Shown: positions 53,254 to 61,876, counted from the stretch's first letter. The stretch is 64,000 nt of DNA from Lachnospiraceae bacterium (GCA_017448245.1 JAFSLV010000041.1:124001-188000); one strand, 5' to 3'. Numbers and translations are program-made. Notes: generated from the letters alone by a model not told the origin.

Positions 53254-54426
53254 TCAGTCCGCACTGATGACGATGCCGTCGTCGATATAGGACTGAATCT
53301 CTTCCCCGCTGTATCCGTAACGCTTCATGATCTCCCTGGTCGCTCCGCCAAAGACCGTCACGTCCGTGCGTGCGCAGGGCGCGTCGTCCCCGAATTTGAC
53401 GGGGGATGCGGGGATGCGGATCTTTTTTCCGTCCTCACGCGTGATATCCTGATAGTAGCCGTTGGCCTCGGCCTGCTCGTCCGTGACGCTGAAGAGCCCC
53501 GGATAGTAGGCGCTGATCGCCATATCATAGGCCTCGAAATTTCTGACCGCCTCTTCCACCGTGAGTTTGGCAAAAGCCTCGTCAAAGATCGCCGTCAGCT
53601 CGATCGCCTTTTCCCCTTCGGTGTCCGCCATGCAGGTCCACCTCGGATCCCCGATCAGATCCTTTCTGCCGATCGCCTCGAGGAAGTGGTTAAAGTCCTT
53701 GTCAAAATCCAGCGTCATCGCCTGCACCCAGCCGTCCTTGCACTTGAAGGAATTCTTCATGGCGCGGCCGGGATCCTTTCTCGTCTTCGGATACTTCATA
53801 CCGTACTGCTGGTCGATGATCTGCGCATGGTTGAGATAGAGCCCCTGCGCATACAGGGAGCTGTAGACCTTCATGCCCTTCCCGGTCTTTTCCCTGGCAA
53901 AGAGCGCAGAGACAATTCCGAGCGCAAGGGACTTGCCCGTATCGACATCGCCCATGCCGGCAGGCGCGATCAGCGGATCCGAATCGCGGTCCATCACGTC
54001 ATTGATGATGCCCGCACGCGCCCAGAATGCGGTGATGTCAAATCCCGGCGCGTCCTTCATCGGACCGTTCGGTCCGTATCCTGTCACCGTCGCGTGTACG
54101 AGACGGGGATATTTCTCACACAGCGACTCATAATCGAGCTTCATGTTTTTGAGCGCCTTGAGACGGTAATTGCTGATAAAGACGTCGGCATCGGCAAGAA
54201 GCCTGTGCAGGAATTCCATCCCCTTCGGGTCTCTCAGATTGACCGGCACACTCTTCTGGTTGTTGATATAGAATTCAAAGTATTTGAGATGACGCAGGGC
54301 CACGCCCTTGACCGGTTCGACAAAGATCACCTCCGCCCCGTATTCGGCCAACAGCTTGGCACAGCTGATGCCTGCGGCCGCTCTCGTAAAAGATACCACC
54401 TTGATTCCGGTCAATGTCTCGATCAT
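53254..54426 (-). CDS. CaiB/BaiF class III CoA-transferase (caiB3)
   Basis: The 390-residue protein has the catalytic Asp D160 in AGMGDVDTG and the TGKGMKV stretch. It is the close paralogue of caiB2. Its operon partners (MmgE/PrpD, hydratase, MFS) differ from those of caiB2, which suggests two branches that handle similar acids, perhaps isomers. It follows prpD-like 2 by 47 bp. Confidence 0.92.
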   Translation of the reverse strand: MIETLTGIKVVSFTRAAAGISCAKLLAEYGAEVIFVEPVKGVALRHLKYFEFYINNQKSVPVNLRDPKGMEFLHRLLADADVFISNYRLKALKNMKLDYESLCEKYPRLVHATVTGYGPNGPMKDAPGFDITAFWARAGIINDVMDRDSDPLIAPAGMGDVDTGKSLALGIVSALFAREKTGKGMKVYSSLYAQGLYLNHAQIIDQQYGMKYPKTRKDPGRAMKNSFKCKDGWVQAMTLDFDKDFNHFLEAIGRKDLIGDPRWTCMADTEGEKAIELTAIFDEAFAKLTVEEAVRNFEAYDMAISAYYPGLFSVTDEQAEANGYYQDITREDGKKIRIPASPVKFGDDAPCARTDVTVFGGATREIMKRYGYSGEEIQSYIDDGIVISAD

Positions 54427-54473
54427 GTCTTCTTCCTTTCCTGCTCACGCACGGAGCACCCTGTCACGTTTTT

Positions 54474-55868
54474 TTATCTGATAAACGAATCGTTCAAAAG
54501 CTTTGTCAGCGCGGTTGCGTCCGCCTCGTCCTCCATATGGTCGATCATGGCGAGGATCCTGTCTTCCGCGCCTTCTTTGACATCGTAGAGACCAAAGCCG
54601 AAGCAGTCAAAGAGCTTTCTGCGCATGTCCTGTGCGTCCATCGGATTTTCCGGATGGCCCTTGGGGAAGGGCTGTGCGGTAAAATCGCCGCGCGTGGTAT
54701 GGACCGTCACCTTTGCGGGAGACACGCCCCTGCCAAATTGCTTTTCGATCGACTCCTCCATATAGACATGGACCTTGTCGAGGAGGGAGCGCATCACATC
54801 ATCGTTGAGCCCTTCTTCCGTCATGTCCTTTAAGCCGATCGTACCTTTGGATGCCACCTTGCAGACGGCATAAGGAATCGAGAACTGCGCGTCGACCACG
54901 GTCTGCGGATTATACTTGGTCTCTTTGGGTTCCGCACAGGCGATCACGCCGTGCTCGTTGGTGCCGACATCGATGCCGGTGATTTCCTCCGGCTTGATGT
55001 CATGTTCCCTGATCAGCATCTCCATTGCGGAGGTCGGGGAGAGACACGGTCCGCAGATCGGATTGGACTTGAAGGAAAGATCCCGGATGTAATACTTTTT
55101 ACCGAGGTCTTTGGTCAGCTCCTCCGGATCCGCCTTACCGTGGATATAGACGTTGAAGAAACCGAATCTCCCTTCGAAGACATTGTGTGCGCCGGTGACG
55201 CCTTCCCTTGCCAGATAGGCGCTCATCACGGCGCTCCTCGCCGCGTATGCCGGCTGCATGCGCTTGGTGAGTGACGTGTCACGCGCCGACTGCTGGTTGC
55301 CGGCGGTCTGTGCGTAGGCGATGCCGACCGCGTCGACGATCTGCTCCTCGGTGAGTCCCATGAGAACACCTGCCGCAACGGCACTCGCCAGATATCCCAC
55401 AGTCGAGGAATAGATCCATCCGTTTTCCGTCGACTGCATCTTGATCGCATAGCCGATGCGGATAAAGATATCCTCCGCTACGACGATCGTGCGCAGGAGT
55501 TCCCTGCCGCTCACGCCGCCGATCGCCTCCGCGATCGCAAGAACCGTCGGCACCACGGAGATCTCCGTATGGACGACGGCATCGAGCTGTACCTCGTCAT
55601 AGTCTCTTGCGTGGGTGAGTACGCTGTTGATGAAGGCCGCATGATGCGCGGGAAGTCTGTCTCCGAAGACCCAGACACTCGCCTCCTCTTTTCCGCCCCA
55701 GTCGCGCACGACCTTTAAGGCGCCTTCGACACCGTCCGCGCCGGTGCCGGCAACCGCCACGGCGATTGCGTCCTTTAAGAGCGTCTTTGCGCCCTCGATC
55801 ACGTCCGCAGGGATATCCTCATACTTGGTATTTTTGGCAAATCTGACCAGATCGTATATCTTGTCCAT
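54474..55868 (-). CDS. MmgE/PrpD family protein (prpD-like 2)
   Basis: The 464-residue protein is a paralogue of the one at 47370-48758, with HARDYDEVQLDAVVH at the active-site cluster in place of HGYDYDDTHDTAMMH. This change suggests a different substrate or isomer. The start is MDKIYDLV at 55868, with AGGAGG before it; the frame begins earlier but without a site. It leads the operon with caiB3, the hydratase and mfs2 under promoter D. Confidence 0.9.
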   Translation of the reverse strand: MDKIYDLVRFAKNTKYEDIPADVIEGAKTLLKDAIAVAVAGTGADGVEGALKVVRDWGGKEEASVWVFGDRLPAHHAAFINSVLTHARDYDEVQLDAVVHTEISVVPTVLAIAEAIGGVSGRELLRTIVVAEDIFIRIGYAIKMQSTENGWIYSSTVGYLASAVAAGVLMGLTEEQIVDAVGIAYAQTAGNQQSARDTSLTKRMQPAYAARSAVMSAYLAREGVTGAHNVFEGRFGFFNVYIHGKADPEELTKDLGKKYYIRDLSFKSNPICGPCLSPTSAMEMLIREHDIKPEEITGIDVGTNEHGVIACAEPKETKYNPQTVVDAQFSIPYAVCKVASKGTIGLKDMTEEGLNDDVMRSLLDKVHVYMEESIEKQFGRGVSPAKVTVHTTRGDFTAQPFPKGHPENPMDAQDMRRKLFDCFGFGLYDVKEGAEDRILAMIDHMEDEADATALTKLLNDSFIR

Positions 55869-55911
55869 CACAGCAGCCTCCTGAAACATATGCTTCCTTT
55901 ACACCCTCTAT

Positions 55912-55975
55912 CTTATATGAAAATGCCGCTTAAGTAACAATACTTAAGCGGCATAGACGGATAGGCAGCGCCTAT
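55912..55975 (-). promoter_or_regulatory. Regulon promoter D (before prpD-like 2)
   Basis: On the minus strand, the best box, ATAGGCGCTGCCTAT (55961-55975), 20 bp, TTGTTA (55935-55940), 17 bp, TATAAG (55912-55917); TAAGAT two bases further is the alternative -10. The box centre is about 63 bp from the expected start, the normal place for a LysR recognition site. Confidence 0.72.
55923..55954. repeat. Perfect 13-bp palindrome over promoter D
   Basis: ATGCCGCTTAAGT and its exact reverse complement are separated by 6 bp. The repeat covers the -35 and spacer of promoter D, and on the minus strand it is followed by TTTTC. It is either an operator for a second regulator or a terminator for transcripts from the ATPase gene upstream. 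Confidence 0.75.
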
Positions 55976-56003
55976 ATAAAATGAATCACATAGAAAACGA
56001 TCA

Positions 56004-57062
56004 TCAGAACCTCTCCATGAGCATCTGCGTCTCCAGAAAACATCCGAAACGAGGCAGACGCATGGACACAATACCCCGCCTGGACACATCGATGATTCCC
56101 TTATCCTTTAACCGCTTCCGCGGTACGGACCAGGCGCTGTGTCCCTGTTTTGCGGCATCCAACAACTCGCTGACAGGGAGGTTTTCCTTTTTGACGATGA
56201 ATGACAGGAAGTATCTGTCCTTCTCCGACAGCTCACTCCAGATTTTTTGATATACTTTTTCGGAAAGTGTCTCGTCAAACTGCGAAAGCACAGCATCTGA
56301 GAGTTTTTTTGCCTTTGCGTCCCACATATACTTACCGAGCACCTGATAGGCAAAGGCATATCCCTTGGTCATCAGCGCAAGGCGCTCCGCTTCCCCGGTG
56401 TCTATCGACAGGTTCTTTACATAGTTGTCACGGATATAAGCTATATTGAGCGGTGTCATTTCGTATTTGGCAGCGCGCAGGAAAAAAGTGATCCCGTCGG
56501 AGTTTTCAATTGCCTCGATATCCTCGTACAGACCGGCCACCACCAGAAACACCGGAAGATCGCTCCTGATCCATATCTGGAATTCCTGGATAAGCTCAAC
56601 AAGGCCTTTCGTTTTCCTGACTTCATCGATCAGAATCAGAAGATGTTTCTTTTGCTTTTTGATTTCGGTAAGCAGCTTATTCAGTGCCGTACGGACGCTG
56701 GTAACGGGGGATTTGCGGGATACGGAAACGCCGATACCGAATGCGGTGAGATTGAGATTGGCATCGATGTATCTCGTAAGAGAAGGTACTTCGCTGTAAA
56801 GCAGGGATACGAGATCCGTGAGGAGATCCCCGCCGCAGTTGAGATCCAGCACAATAAAGTCCTTGTCCTTGCGAAAGCGCTTTTCAATGGCTGTCAGCGT
56901 GACTGTCTTACCGGTACCACGCATACCTGTCAGTTTAAAGGCCTGCTCATCCGGCACGTCACCGGTCAATGCTTCCGTGATGCTGTCAAGAATCGTATTC
57001 CTGCTGATATATTCAGTAGGAATCTTTCCGAAACCGATTGTGTAGGGGTTTCTTGCCGTCAT
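56004..57062 (-). CDS. AAA/STAND-like ATPase with C-terminal winged helix
   Basis: The 352-residue protein has Walker A GMRGTGKT (about 46-53), Walker B LLILIDEV (about 140-147), and a helical then winged-helix-like C-terminus (about 270-350, KQGHSAWSVPRKRLKDKGIIDV). It resembles stand-alone ATPases of the archaeal-ATPase/AAA_16 kind, whose role is unknown; some belong to mobile or defence loci. AGGAGG precedes the ATG. It interrupts the catabolic region between two operons and has its own repeat-rich upstream region, so it may be an insertion. Confidence 0.78.
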   Translation of the reverse strand: MTARNPYTIGFGKIPTEYISRNTILDSITEALTGDVPDEQAFKLTGMRGTGKTVTLTAIEKRFRKDKDFIVLDLNCGGDLLTDLVSLLYSEVPSLTRYIDANLNLTAFGIGVSVSRKSPVTSVRTALNKLLTEIKKQKKHLLILIDEVRKTKGLVELIQEFQIWIRSDLPVFLVVAGLYEDIEAIENSDGITFFLRAAKYEMTPLNIAYIRDNYVKNLSIDTGEAERLALMTKGYAFAYQVLGKYMWDAKAKKLSDAVLSQFDETLSEKVYQKIWSELSEKDRYFLSFIVKKENLPVSELLDAAKQGHSAWSVPRKRLKDKGIIDVSRRGIVSMRLPRFGCFLETQMLMERF

Positions 57063-57071
57063 TTTTTCCTC

Positions 57072-57158
57072 CTATATAATCCTATATAAAACCGGAGATG
57101 CTATATAAAGTAATATAATTCCTTTCCGGCTATATAATACTATATAATTGGCAGGGAT
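57072..57158. repeat. Three 29-bp direct repeats, each with two CTATATAA-like units
   Basis: CTATATAA starts at 57072, 57082, 57101, 57130 and 57140, with a weaker copy (TAATATAA) at 57111. The step is 10, 19, 10, 19, 10 bp, so the block is three tandem 29-bp units. The first unit touches the ATPase ribosome site. Phased repeats of this kind are typical of cooperative operators or iterons. Confidence 0.88.
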
Positions 57159-57354
57159 GCAAGAAACCCCTCGTTTTATTGTCAACTTATGTTGCCGGTG
57201 CCGCAGACTTTATCTTATGCCGTATCACAGCACAGGTGTTGTCACCATGACAATCGATTGGGCGCTGTCTGACATGAAAGAATCTCCGGAGTCCTTGTGC
57301 CAAAAGATTACTCAATGTCTGTCTTAAATATAGCATGAATCATGGATGTCACAG
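57159..57354. other. Gene-free stretch between the ATPase repeats and the TRAP operon terminator
   Basis: About 200 bp hold no convincing gene. A 26-codon plus-strand frame at 57247-57327 has no ribosome site. Nothing else is recognised. Confidence 0.5.
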
Positions 57355-57401
57355 TATAAAAACAGACACCTTCCCGCGAAAGCTCAACGCAAGAAGGTGC
57401 C
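57355..57401 (-). terminator. Terminator of the TRAP-hydrolase operon
   Basis: On the minus strand GGCACCTTC pairs with GAAGGTGTC (one G-U pair) and is followed by TGTTTTTAT, 35 bp past the hydrolase stop. Confidence 0.8.
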
Positions 57402-57435
57402 CGGTATGACATGTGACATGATTTCAAAAAACCCG

Positions 57436-58464
57436 TTACACGATATCCAGCTTCTTCTCCTTAAGGAATCCTTCCATCAGGTCCGCGATCGCGGAGTTGT
57501 TGAGGTCCGCAAACGGGAAGTGCGTGTTTCCTTTGATGCCTTGGTCTTTGGGGAGATAAACGACCTGACAGTCACCGCCGTGGCGGTTGATCGTCTCCGC
57601 AAAGATATAGGCCATATCGAGGCGCACACGCCAGGCATCGATGCCGGGATACTCGCACCAGCTCTCCGGGATGTTGTCGCCGTAATAGATGACGATCGGC
57701 ATCTTTGTAAGTGCCTCATAGCGCTCCATCGGGATACCAACGCCCTTTAAAGGCTCATGGCTCGACGGCAGAGGCTCCGGTACCTCTCCCTCGGGGAAGA
57801 CAAAATTACTCCCCGGCTCATACGAGATGATGCCCTTGCAGTTTTTGCTCTTCGAGGCCGCCATCCAGCCGACACCGCCGCCCATCGAGTGCGTGACAAA
57901 GATATTGTCCCCGATATCGGTGAGTGCCGCGGCCACGCCGTCGGAGACGACCGTCATGTCAAAGGGGCCGGTATTGGGCGCCTGCCAGCGGCAGAACTGG
58001 TCATAGGTCTCCTCAGACTTGTCAAATTGCAGTGTGTCAAAATAGTCCGGCCAGATTCCCAGTCGGAAGAGACTGTTCACCGCATAGATATCATTTGGAG
58101 AAGCATTGATGTTCGTCCCCTCCGTTCCCAGGGAAGCCCTTCCCCTGCGTGGCTGGTCGAGCACGCAGACACCGTAGCCCTTTCTCAAAAAAATCGTCTG
58201 AAATCCTTCCCTTCCGTCCGGCGTCGTCTCCCATGTCTTTCCGGACTGTCCGTGTCCGTGCAGGAAGACAATCGGATACTTTTTGGCCTTTTCCGGAATC
58301 TGGTAAAACACATAGGCATGGTCGCCGTGCAACGTCTGTCCGATCGGATTGTCCTTGGAGTGAAGCTCGTACTCTCCCTCCGTTTTGATGACAGAGCCTC
58401 CGGAAAAGAAGCTGCCCTGTGCCGCGATCGTCACGGGTTGTGCGAGATTGGTTATCTTCATCAT
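57436..58464 (-). CDS. Alpha/beta hydrolase (esterase-like) in the TRAP operon
   Basis: The 342-residue cytosolic hydrolase has the oxyanion stretch LHGHGQSGKTW near 69-79, the nucleophile elbow THSMGGGVG (Ser near 195), and a late His in GNTHFPF. It lacks a signal peptide. The start overlaps the dctQ stop (ATGATGA), so it belongs to the TRAP operon. A natural reading is that it releases an acid from an imported ester or lactone; that is inference. Confidence 0.87.
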   Translation of the reverse strand: MMKITNLAQPVTIAAQGSFFSGGSVIKTEGEYELHSKDNPIGQTLHGDHAYVFYQIPEKAKKYPIVFLHGHGQSGKTWETTPDGREGFQTIFLRKGYGVCVLDQPRRGRASLGTEGTNINASPNDIYAVNSLFRLGIWPDYFDTLQFDKSEETYDQFCRWQAPNTGPFDMTVVSDGVAAALTDIGDNIFVTHSMGGGVGWMAASKSKNCKGIISYEPGSNFVFPEGEVPEPLPSSHEPLKGVGIPMERYEALTKMPIVIYYGDNIPESWCEYPGIDAWRVRLDMAYIFAETINRHGGDCQVVYLPKDQGIKGNTHFPFADLNNSAIADLMEGFLKEKKLDIV

Positions 58465-59054
58465 TTGTCACCGCCTTCTTCGTCATGCTCCGTGATCTCT
58501 GCGGAAAACGCCTGCGTGGCAGCGGCTTCCGAAGCTCCTTCCACGGGTTTGTTGTGCTTCCAGTCCATGAACATGCAGATCTTTTCCACGACGCAGTCGA
58601 TCAGCATAATCGTAAAGCTCACCGGCGAGATAAAGAATACCCACCAGGTAGGAATGAGTCTTCCGCCGCCCATGACCGCGCGTTTGTCGGCCAGAGCCAG
58701 TCCCGCCGCCTGATAGGAATAGAACGCGAGCAGGAAGAAGACGATCACCTCGATGATCATGATCCATACCTGCACACCCTTTTTCCATGCGTCCGACCCC
58801 TTGGTCGTAAAGGTGTCAAATTTGGGCAATACGCCGCAGCGGTAGGTAAAGGCAAACGCCGCCAGGATGATCGTCGGCATGTAGACATACTGTGTCGTCT
58901 CGTACGTCCCGAGCACGACGATCTTAAAGACCGTACGCAACAGAACATCGATGACGATGTGGCACATCATAATAAAGACGACGAGGCACGAAAGATACGC
59001 AAGCCACGTGCAGATCTTGTCGAGAATGTGGTTGATTTTCTTCATGGTTTCCAT
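58461..59054 (-). CDS. dctQ: TRAP transporter small membrane subunit
   Basis: A 197-residue DctQ-type protein with four helices (about 15-35, 50-75, 95-115 and 137-160). Together with DctM and DctP it imports carboxylates using the sodium or proton gradient. It lies 18 bp after dctM. The acidic tail EITEHDEEGGDK is unusual. Confidence 0.92.
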   Translation of the reverse strand: METMKKINHILDKICTWLAYLSCLVVFIMMCHIVIDVLLRTVFKIVVLGTYETTQYVYMPTIILAAFAFTYRCGVLPKFDTFTTKGSDAWKKGVQVWIMIIEVIVFFLLAFYSYQAAGLALADKRAVMGGGRLIPTWWVFFISPVSFTIMLIDCVVEKICMFMDWKHNKPVEGASEAAATQAFSAEITEHDEEGGDK

Positions 59055-59072
59055 CTCCGTATCCTCCTTTCC

Positions 59073-60392
59073 TCACATCGTCCCCGGCAGCCACAATACG
59101 ATCTGCGGGAATGCCAGCATCAGAATGACGATCAGTATCGTTGCCGCCGTCGCATAGATAAACGCATAGTGGAAGATCTTGCCGAGCCCTATCCCCGAGG
59201 CACCGCTCGTCGCATAGACACTCATGCCGACCGGCGGTGTCAGGCTGCCGAGTGTGCACAGCGTGCAGATGAAGATACCAAACCAGATCAGATCGATGCC
59301 CGCCGCATCAAGGATCGGCAGTAAGATCGGCACGGTCATCAGCACCACCGCGCTGCCGTCGAGGAACATATACAACAGATAGTAGATGATGCCCAGGACG
59401 ATGATCAGCAGTGTCGGACGCTCGATCAGAAAGCTTAAGGACTGCATCAGCATGCGGGCCATGAGACTTCTTGTGACAAAGCGGCTGAAAAAGGACGCTG
59501 CAAGGATGATCGTTGCAGACATACCGGTGACCTTGACCGTATCCACCAGCGAATCCCTTAATACCTTGAAATTAAAGGTCCTTGTGACAAAGGTCGTGAT
59601 GAGACCCAGGAACGCGCCGATCGCACCGGACTCGGTCGGTGTAAAGGTACCCGTGTAGATCCCGACAAAGATGATTGCCATGATCGCGATACCGATACAG
59701 ACAACAAAGATCATGCGTCCCCTTGTAATCTCAAGCTCGACCCCCTTGACGTTTTGCCCCTCGGCCAGTTCCTTTTCTTTTTTGGTGGTCAGGAAGTAGA
59801 CCGTCATCACGGCAAAGATACCCATAATGATGATGCCGGGGATCAGGGTCGCCATAAAGAGCTTACCGACCGACACCTGCGCAATGGAACCGTAGATGAT
59901 GAGCATGAGGCTCGGCGGAATGACTGCGGAGAGCGAACCCGCACAGGCCGCCACCGCACCGGAAAGATGCTCCGAATAGCCTCTGCTGCGCAGCTCCGGA
60001 ACCGCAATCTGTCCCAGGGAGGCCGCGGTTGCCGTGGCGGAGCCAGACACGGCTCCCAGGAATCCGCCCAGCAATATCGTCATAATGCCAAGCGAGCCCT
60101 TCTTTCCCTGCGAGGCCCTGAACACGACGGCATAACAGTCACGGATGATGCCGGAGCGCATGATAAACTGCGCCATCAGTGTAAACATCGGGACCGTGGA
60201 TAGTGTATAGGATGCGGCATTGACATACGGATCGTTGATCAGATGGCCGCTTAAGACCGACATGGAATTGCCGCCCAGGATGTACAGCCCGAGCATCGAT
60301 GCGCCGAACAGCACGGTACTGATATAATGCCCCGTGAGCAGCAGCACCATAAAGACGATGACTGCAAGAATAATAACCGACAAATTGGCCAT
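59073..60392 (-). CDS. dctM: TRAP transporter large membrane subunit
   Basis: The 439-residue protein is the transport channel of the TRAP system, with about 12 helices. Marks include FLGAVSGSATATAASLGQIAVPELRSRGY and VIPPSLMLIIYGSI, conserved in DctM. The operon order is dctP-dctM-dctQ-hydrolase, so the binding protein comes first. Confidence 0.95.
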   Translation of the reverse strand: MANLSVIILAVIVFMVLLLTGHYISTVLFGASMLGLYILGGNSMSVLSGHLINDPYVNAASYTLSTVPMFTLMAQFIMRSGIIRDCYAVVFRASQGKKGSLGIMTILLGGFLGAVSGSATATAASLGQIAVPELRSRGYSEHLSGAVAACAGSLSAVIPPSLMLIIYGSIAQVSVGKLFMATLIPGIIIMGIFAVMTVYFLTTKKEKELAEGQNVKGVELEITRGRMIFVVCIGIAIMAIIFVGIYTGTFTPTESGAIGAFLGLITTFVTRTFNFKVLRDSLVDTVKVTGMSATIILAASFFSRFVTRSLMARMLMQSLSFLIERPTLLIIVLGIIYYLLYMFLDGSAVVLMTVPILLPILDAAGIDLIWFGIFICTLCTLGSLTPPVGMSVYATSGASGIGLGKIFHYAFIYATAATILIVILMLAFPQIVLWLPGTM

Positions 60393-60442
60393 AGCACGTT
60401 ACTCCTTATCTACGTGGGTGCGCCTTATGCTTCGTGTAAGCC

Positions 60443-60470
60443 CGGGAGCCGTCACACCGGACGGCTCCCG
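60443..60470 (-). repeat. Stem-loop between dctP and dctM
   Basis: An 11-bp perfect inverted repeat (CGGGAGCCGTC, loop of 6) with no T run. Its place after the binding-protein gene suggests a 3' stabiliser that keeps dctP message high. Confidence 0.75.
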
Positions 60471-60486
60471 CACATCATATCCCGTT

Positions 60487-61719
60487 TCAGGTATTGGGTT
60501 CGTAATCTTCCAGAGAGGTCTTGATCTCTTCCGGCACATCGCCGCCGGCTTCGAGGAGGCAGTCTCTCCAGAGAATCGCACAGGCTTTTCCGGGCTCTCC
60601 CATGGCTTCCATCGTGTCGATCCAGCGGTACCATGTCTGTGTCGTCGCATTGGCGATCAGCTCCTGCACATCCTCCGGCAGCTCATCGATGCGCGTCACC
60701 AGACCGCCGGCGTCTAAGAGCTCCTGCTCATCGCGCTCTCTGTAAAACGTCTGCCCCTCAAAGGACGGTACATAATTGTCTTCGTATGCCTTTTCAAATG
60801 CCGCCTGCATCTCGGGCGTCCAGCTGTTCCAGGTATCGGTGGAAACGGCGATGTAAGAGAGGTTGGTGCCGACACCGGTATCGATGACCTGTCCGAGCAT
60901 CTCGGTATAGCCTAAGTTTACCCAGTCGGTCGGCATGATGATGCCTTCGAGCGCGCCTCTCGAAAGCGCGTCATAGCACTCGGAGCCGGGCAGCGAGACA
61001 GGCGTTGCGCCAAGGAGCTTGACATACTCTTCCGCCGCGCTGGATGCCGTGCGGAGACGAAGGCCGGCATTGAAATCCGCAACCGACGTGATCTCATTGC
61101 CCTTGGTCAGGCAGATGTAATAGCCGGGGGTCGGATTGCAGGGCCACGCTTCGACGCCGTTGTCCTGGAACTCGAGCTTGTAGAATGTGCCGCCGTTGCC
61201 GTCCAGGTCCACATCGGAATTCATCAGCGCATATACCGCGTTGCCGGCGATGACTTCATTGATCTTCGTGGTCGGAAGTCCGGTGACCGCGGACAGCGGG
61301 AAACGCGCCGTGTCATAGAACGGGGACAGCGATGTCACGACATCCGCCTGGTTCTGCCGGAGCGCATCGAGCTCCGCCGTCAGGGCGATCAGCTCGCCGT
61401 CGGTAAACATCGTATAGTCCACGTTGCCGCCGGTCATTTCCTTGAGCTCGGCAAACATCGGCTCGCAGAGATAGACGTTAAAGCAGTGGCCGATGCCCCA
61501 GCCGCTCGATACCGTCAGGTTCATGGCGGGGATGTTGGCGGTGTCAACCGCTTCGACCTCTGTGCCCTGTGTCGCAGCGCTGCCGGCCTGTTCCTGCGTG
61601 CCTGCCGCAGGCTGCGATGACGCCGCACCACCGCCCGCACCCGAGGAGCATCCTGCGAGGACGCCCGTAATCAGCGCTGTCATCAGTAAGACCGAAAAGT
61701 ACTTTTTCATGTGTCGCAT
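60487..61719 (-). CDS. dctP: TRAP transporter solute-binding protein
   Basis: The 410-residue lipoprotein has a signal peptide with lipobox VLAGC (Cys near 23) and a Ser/Ala/Gln linker. The DctP-type fold follows; the ARG that binds carboxylate is probably in GLRLRTASSAAEEYVKLLG near 216-234. The ATG at 61719 has GGAGG six bases before it; the in-frame ATG at 61710 would be too far. TRAP binding proteins nearly always bind carboxylic acids, in keeping with the rest of the region. Confidence 0.93.
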   Translation of the reverse strand: MRHMKKYFSVLLMTALITGVLAGCSSGAGGGAASSQPAAGTQEQAGSAATQGTEVEAVDTANIPAMNLTVSSGWGIGHCFNVYLCEPMFAELKEMTGGNVDYTMFTDGELIALTAELDALRQNQADVVTSLSPFYDTARFPLSAVTGLPTTKINEVIAGNAVYALMNSDVDLDGNGGTFYKLEFQDNGVEAWPCNPTPGYYICLTKGNEITSVADFNAGLRLRTASSAAEEYVKLLGATPVSLPGSECYDALSRGALEGIIMPTDWVNLGYTEMLGQVIDTGVGTNLSYIAVSTDTWNSWTPEMQAAFEKAYEDNYVPSFEGQTFYRERDEQELLDAGGLVTRIDELPEDVQELIANATTQTWYRWIDTMEAMGEPGKACAILWRDCLLEAGGDVPEEIKTSLEDYEPNT

Positions 61720-61806
61720 GTTCTCCCTCCTTTGATTGTTTGGGTTGGTGTAAATGCTGTAATCTGTTCTTTGTTATGTTTTTGTGCATCTTTCACATCG
61801 TTTGCA

Positions 61807-61876
61807 ATTCTAACGTAACACAGTTACAGCAACCTGTATATTTCGTAAAACAATTGCTTCCTTCGGTTTCATCGAA
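61807..61876 (-). promoter_or_regulatory. Possible dctP promoter and LysR2 site
   Basis: On the minus strand a TAGAAT -10 (61807-61812) has a poor -35. TTCG-N7-CGAA (61862-61876), an inverted repeat with T-N11-A, is centred about 69 bp upstream of the expected start. TTCGTAAAAC at 61842-61851 recurs inverted at 61926-61935. The rest of the 353-bp gap to lysR2 is AT-rich and holds no gene. Confidence 0.45.

Noticed and set aside
41130..54426. Bile-acid inducible (bai) operon because of CaiB/BaiF-type genes
   Set aside because: No BaiCD, BaiH, BaiE or BaiB-type genes are present; MmgE/PrpD, GcdA and acyl-CoA dehydrogenases point to another substrate.
56004..57062. Transposase or IS element
   Set aside because: The protein has ATPase motifs only, no DDE or serine recombinase motif, and no terminal inverted repeats were found around it.
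57072..57158. CRISPR-like repeat array
   Set aside because: Units are too short, spacers are not unique sequence of constant length, and there are no cas genes.
57247..57327. 26-codon plus-strand frame after the ATPase repeats
   Set aside because: No ribosome site, no promoter and no recognisable sequence.
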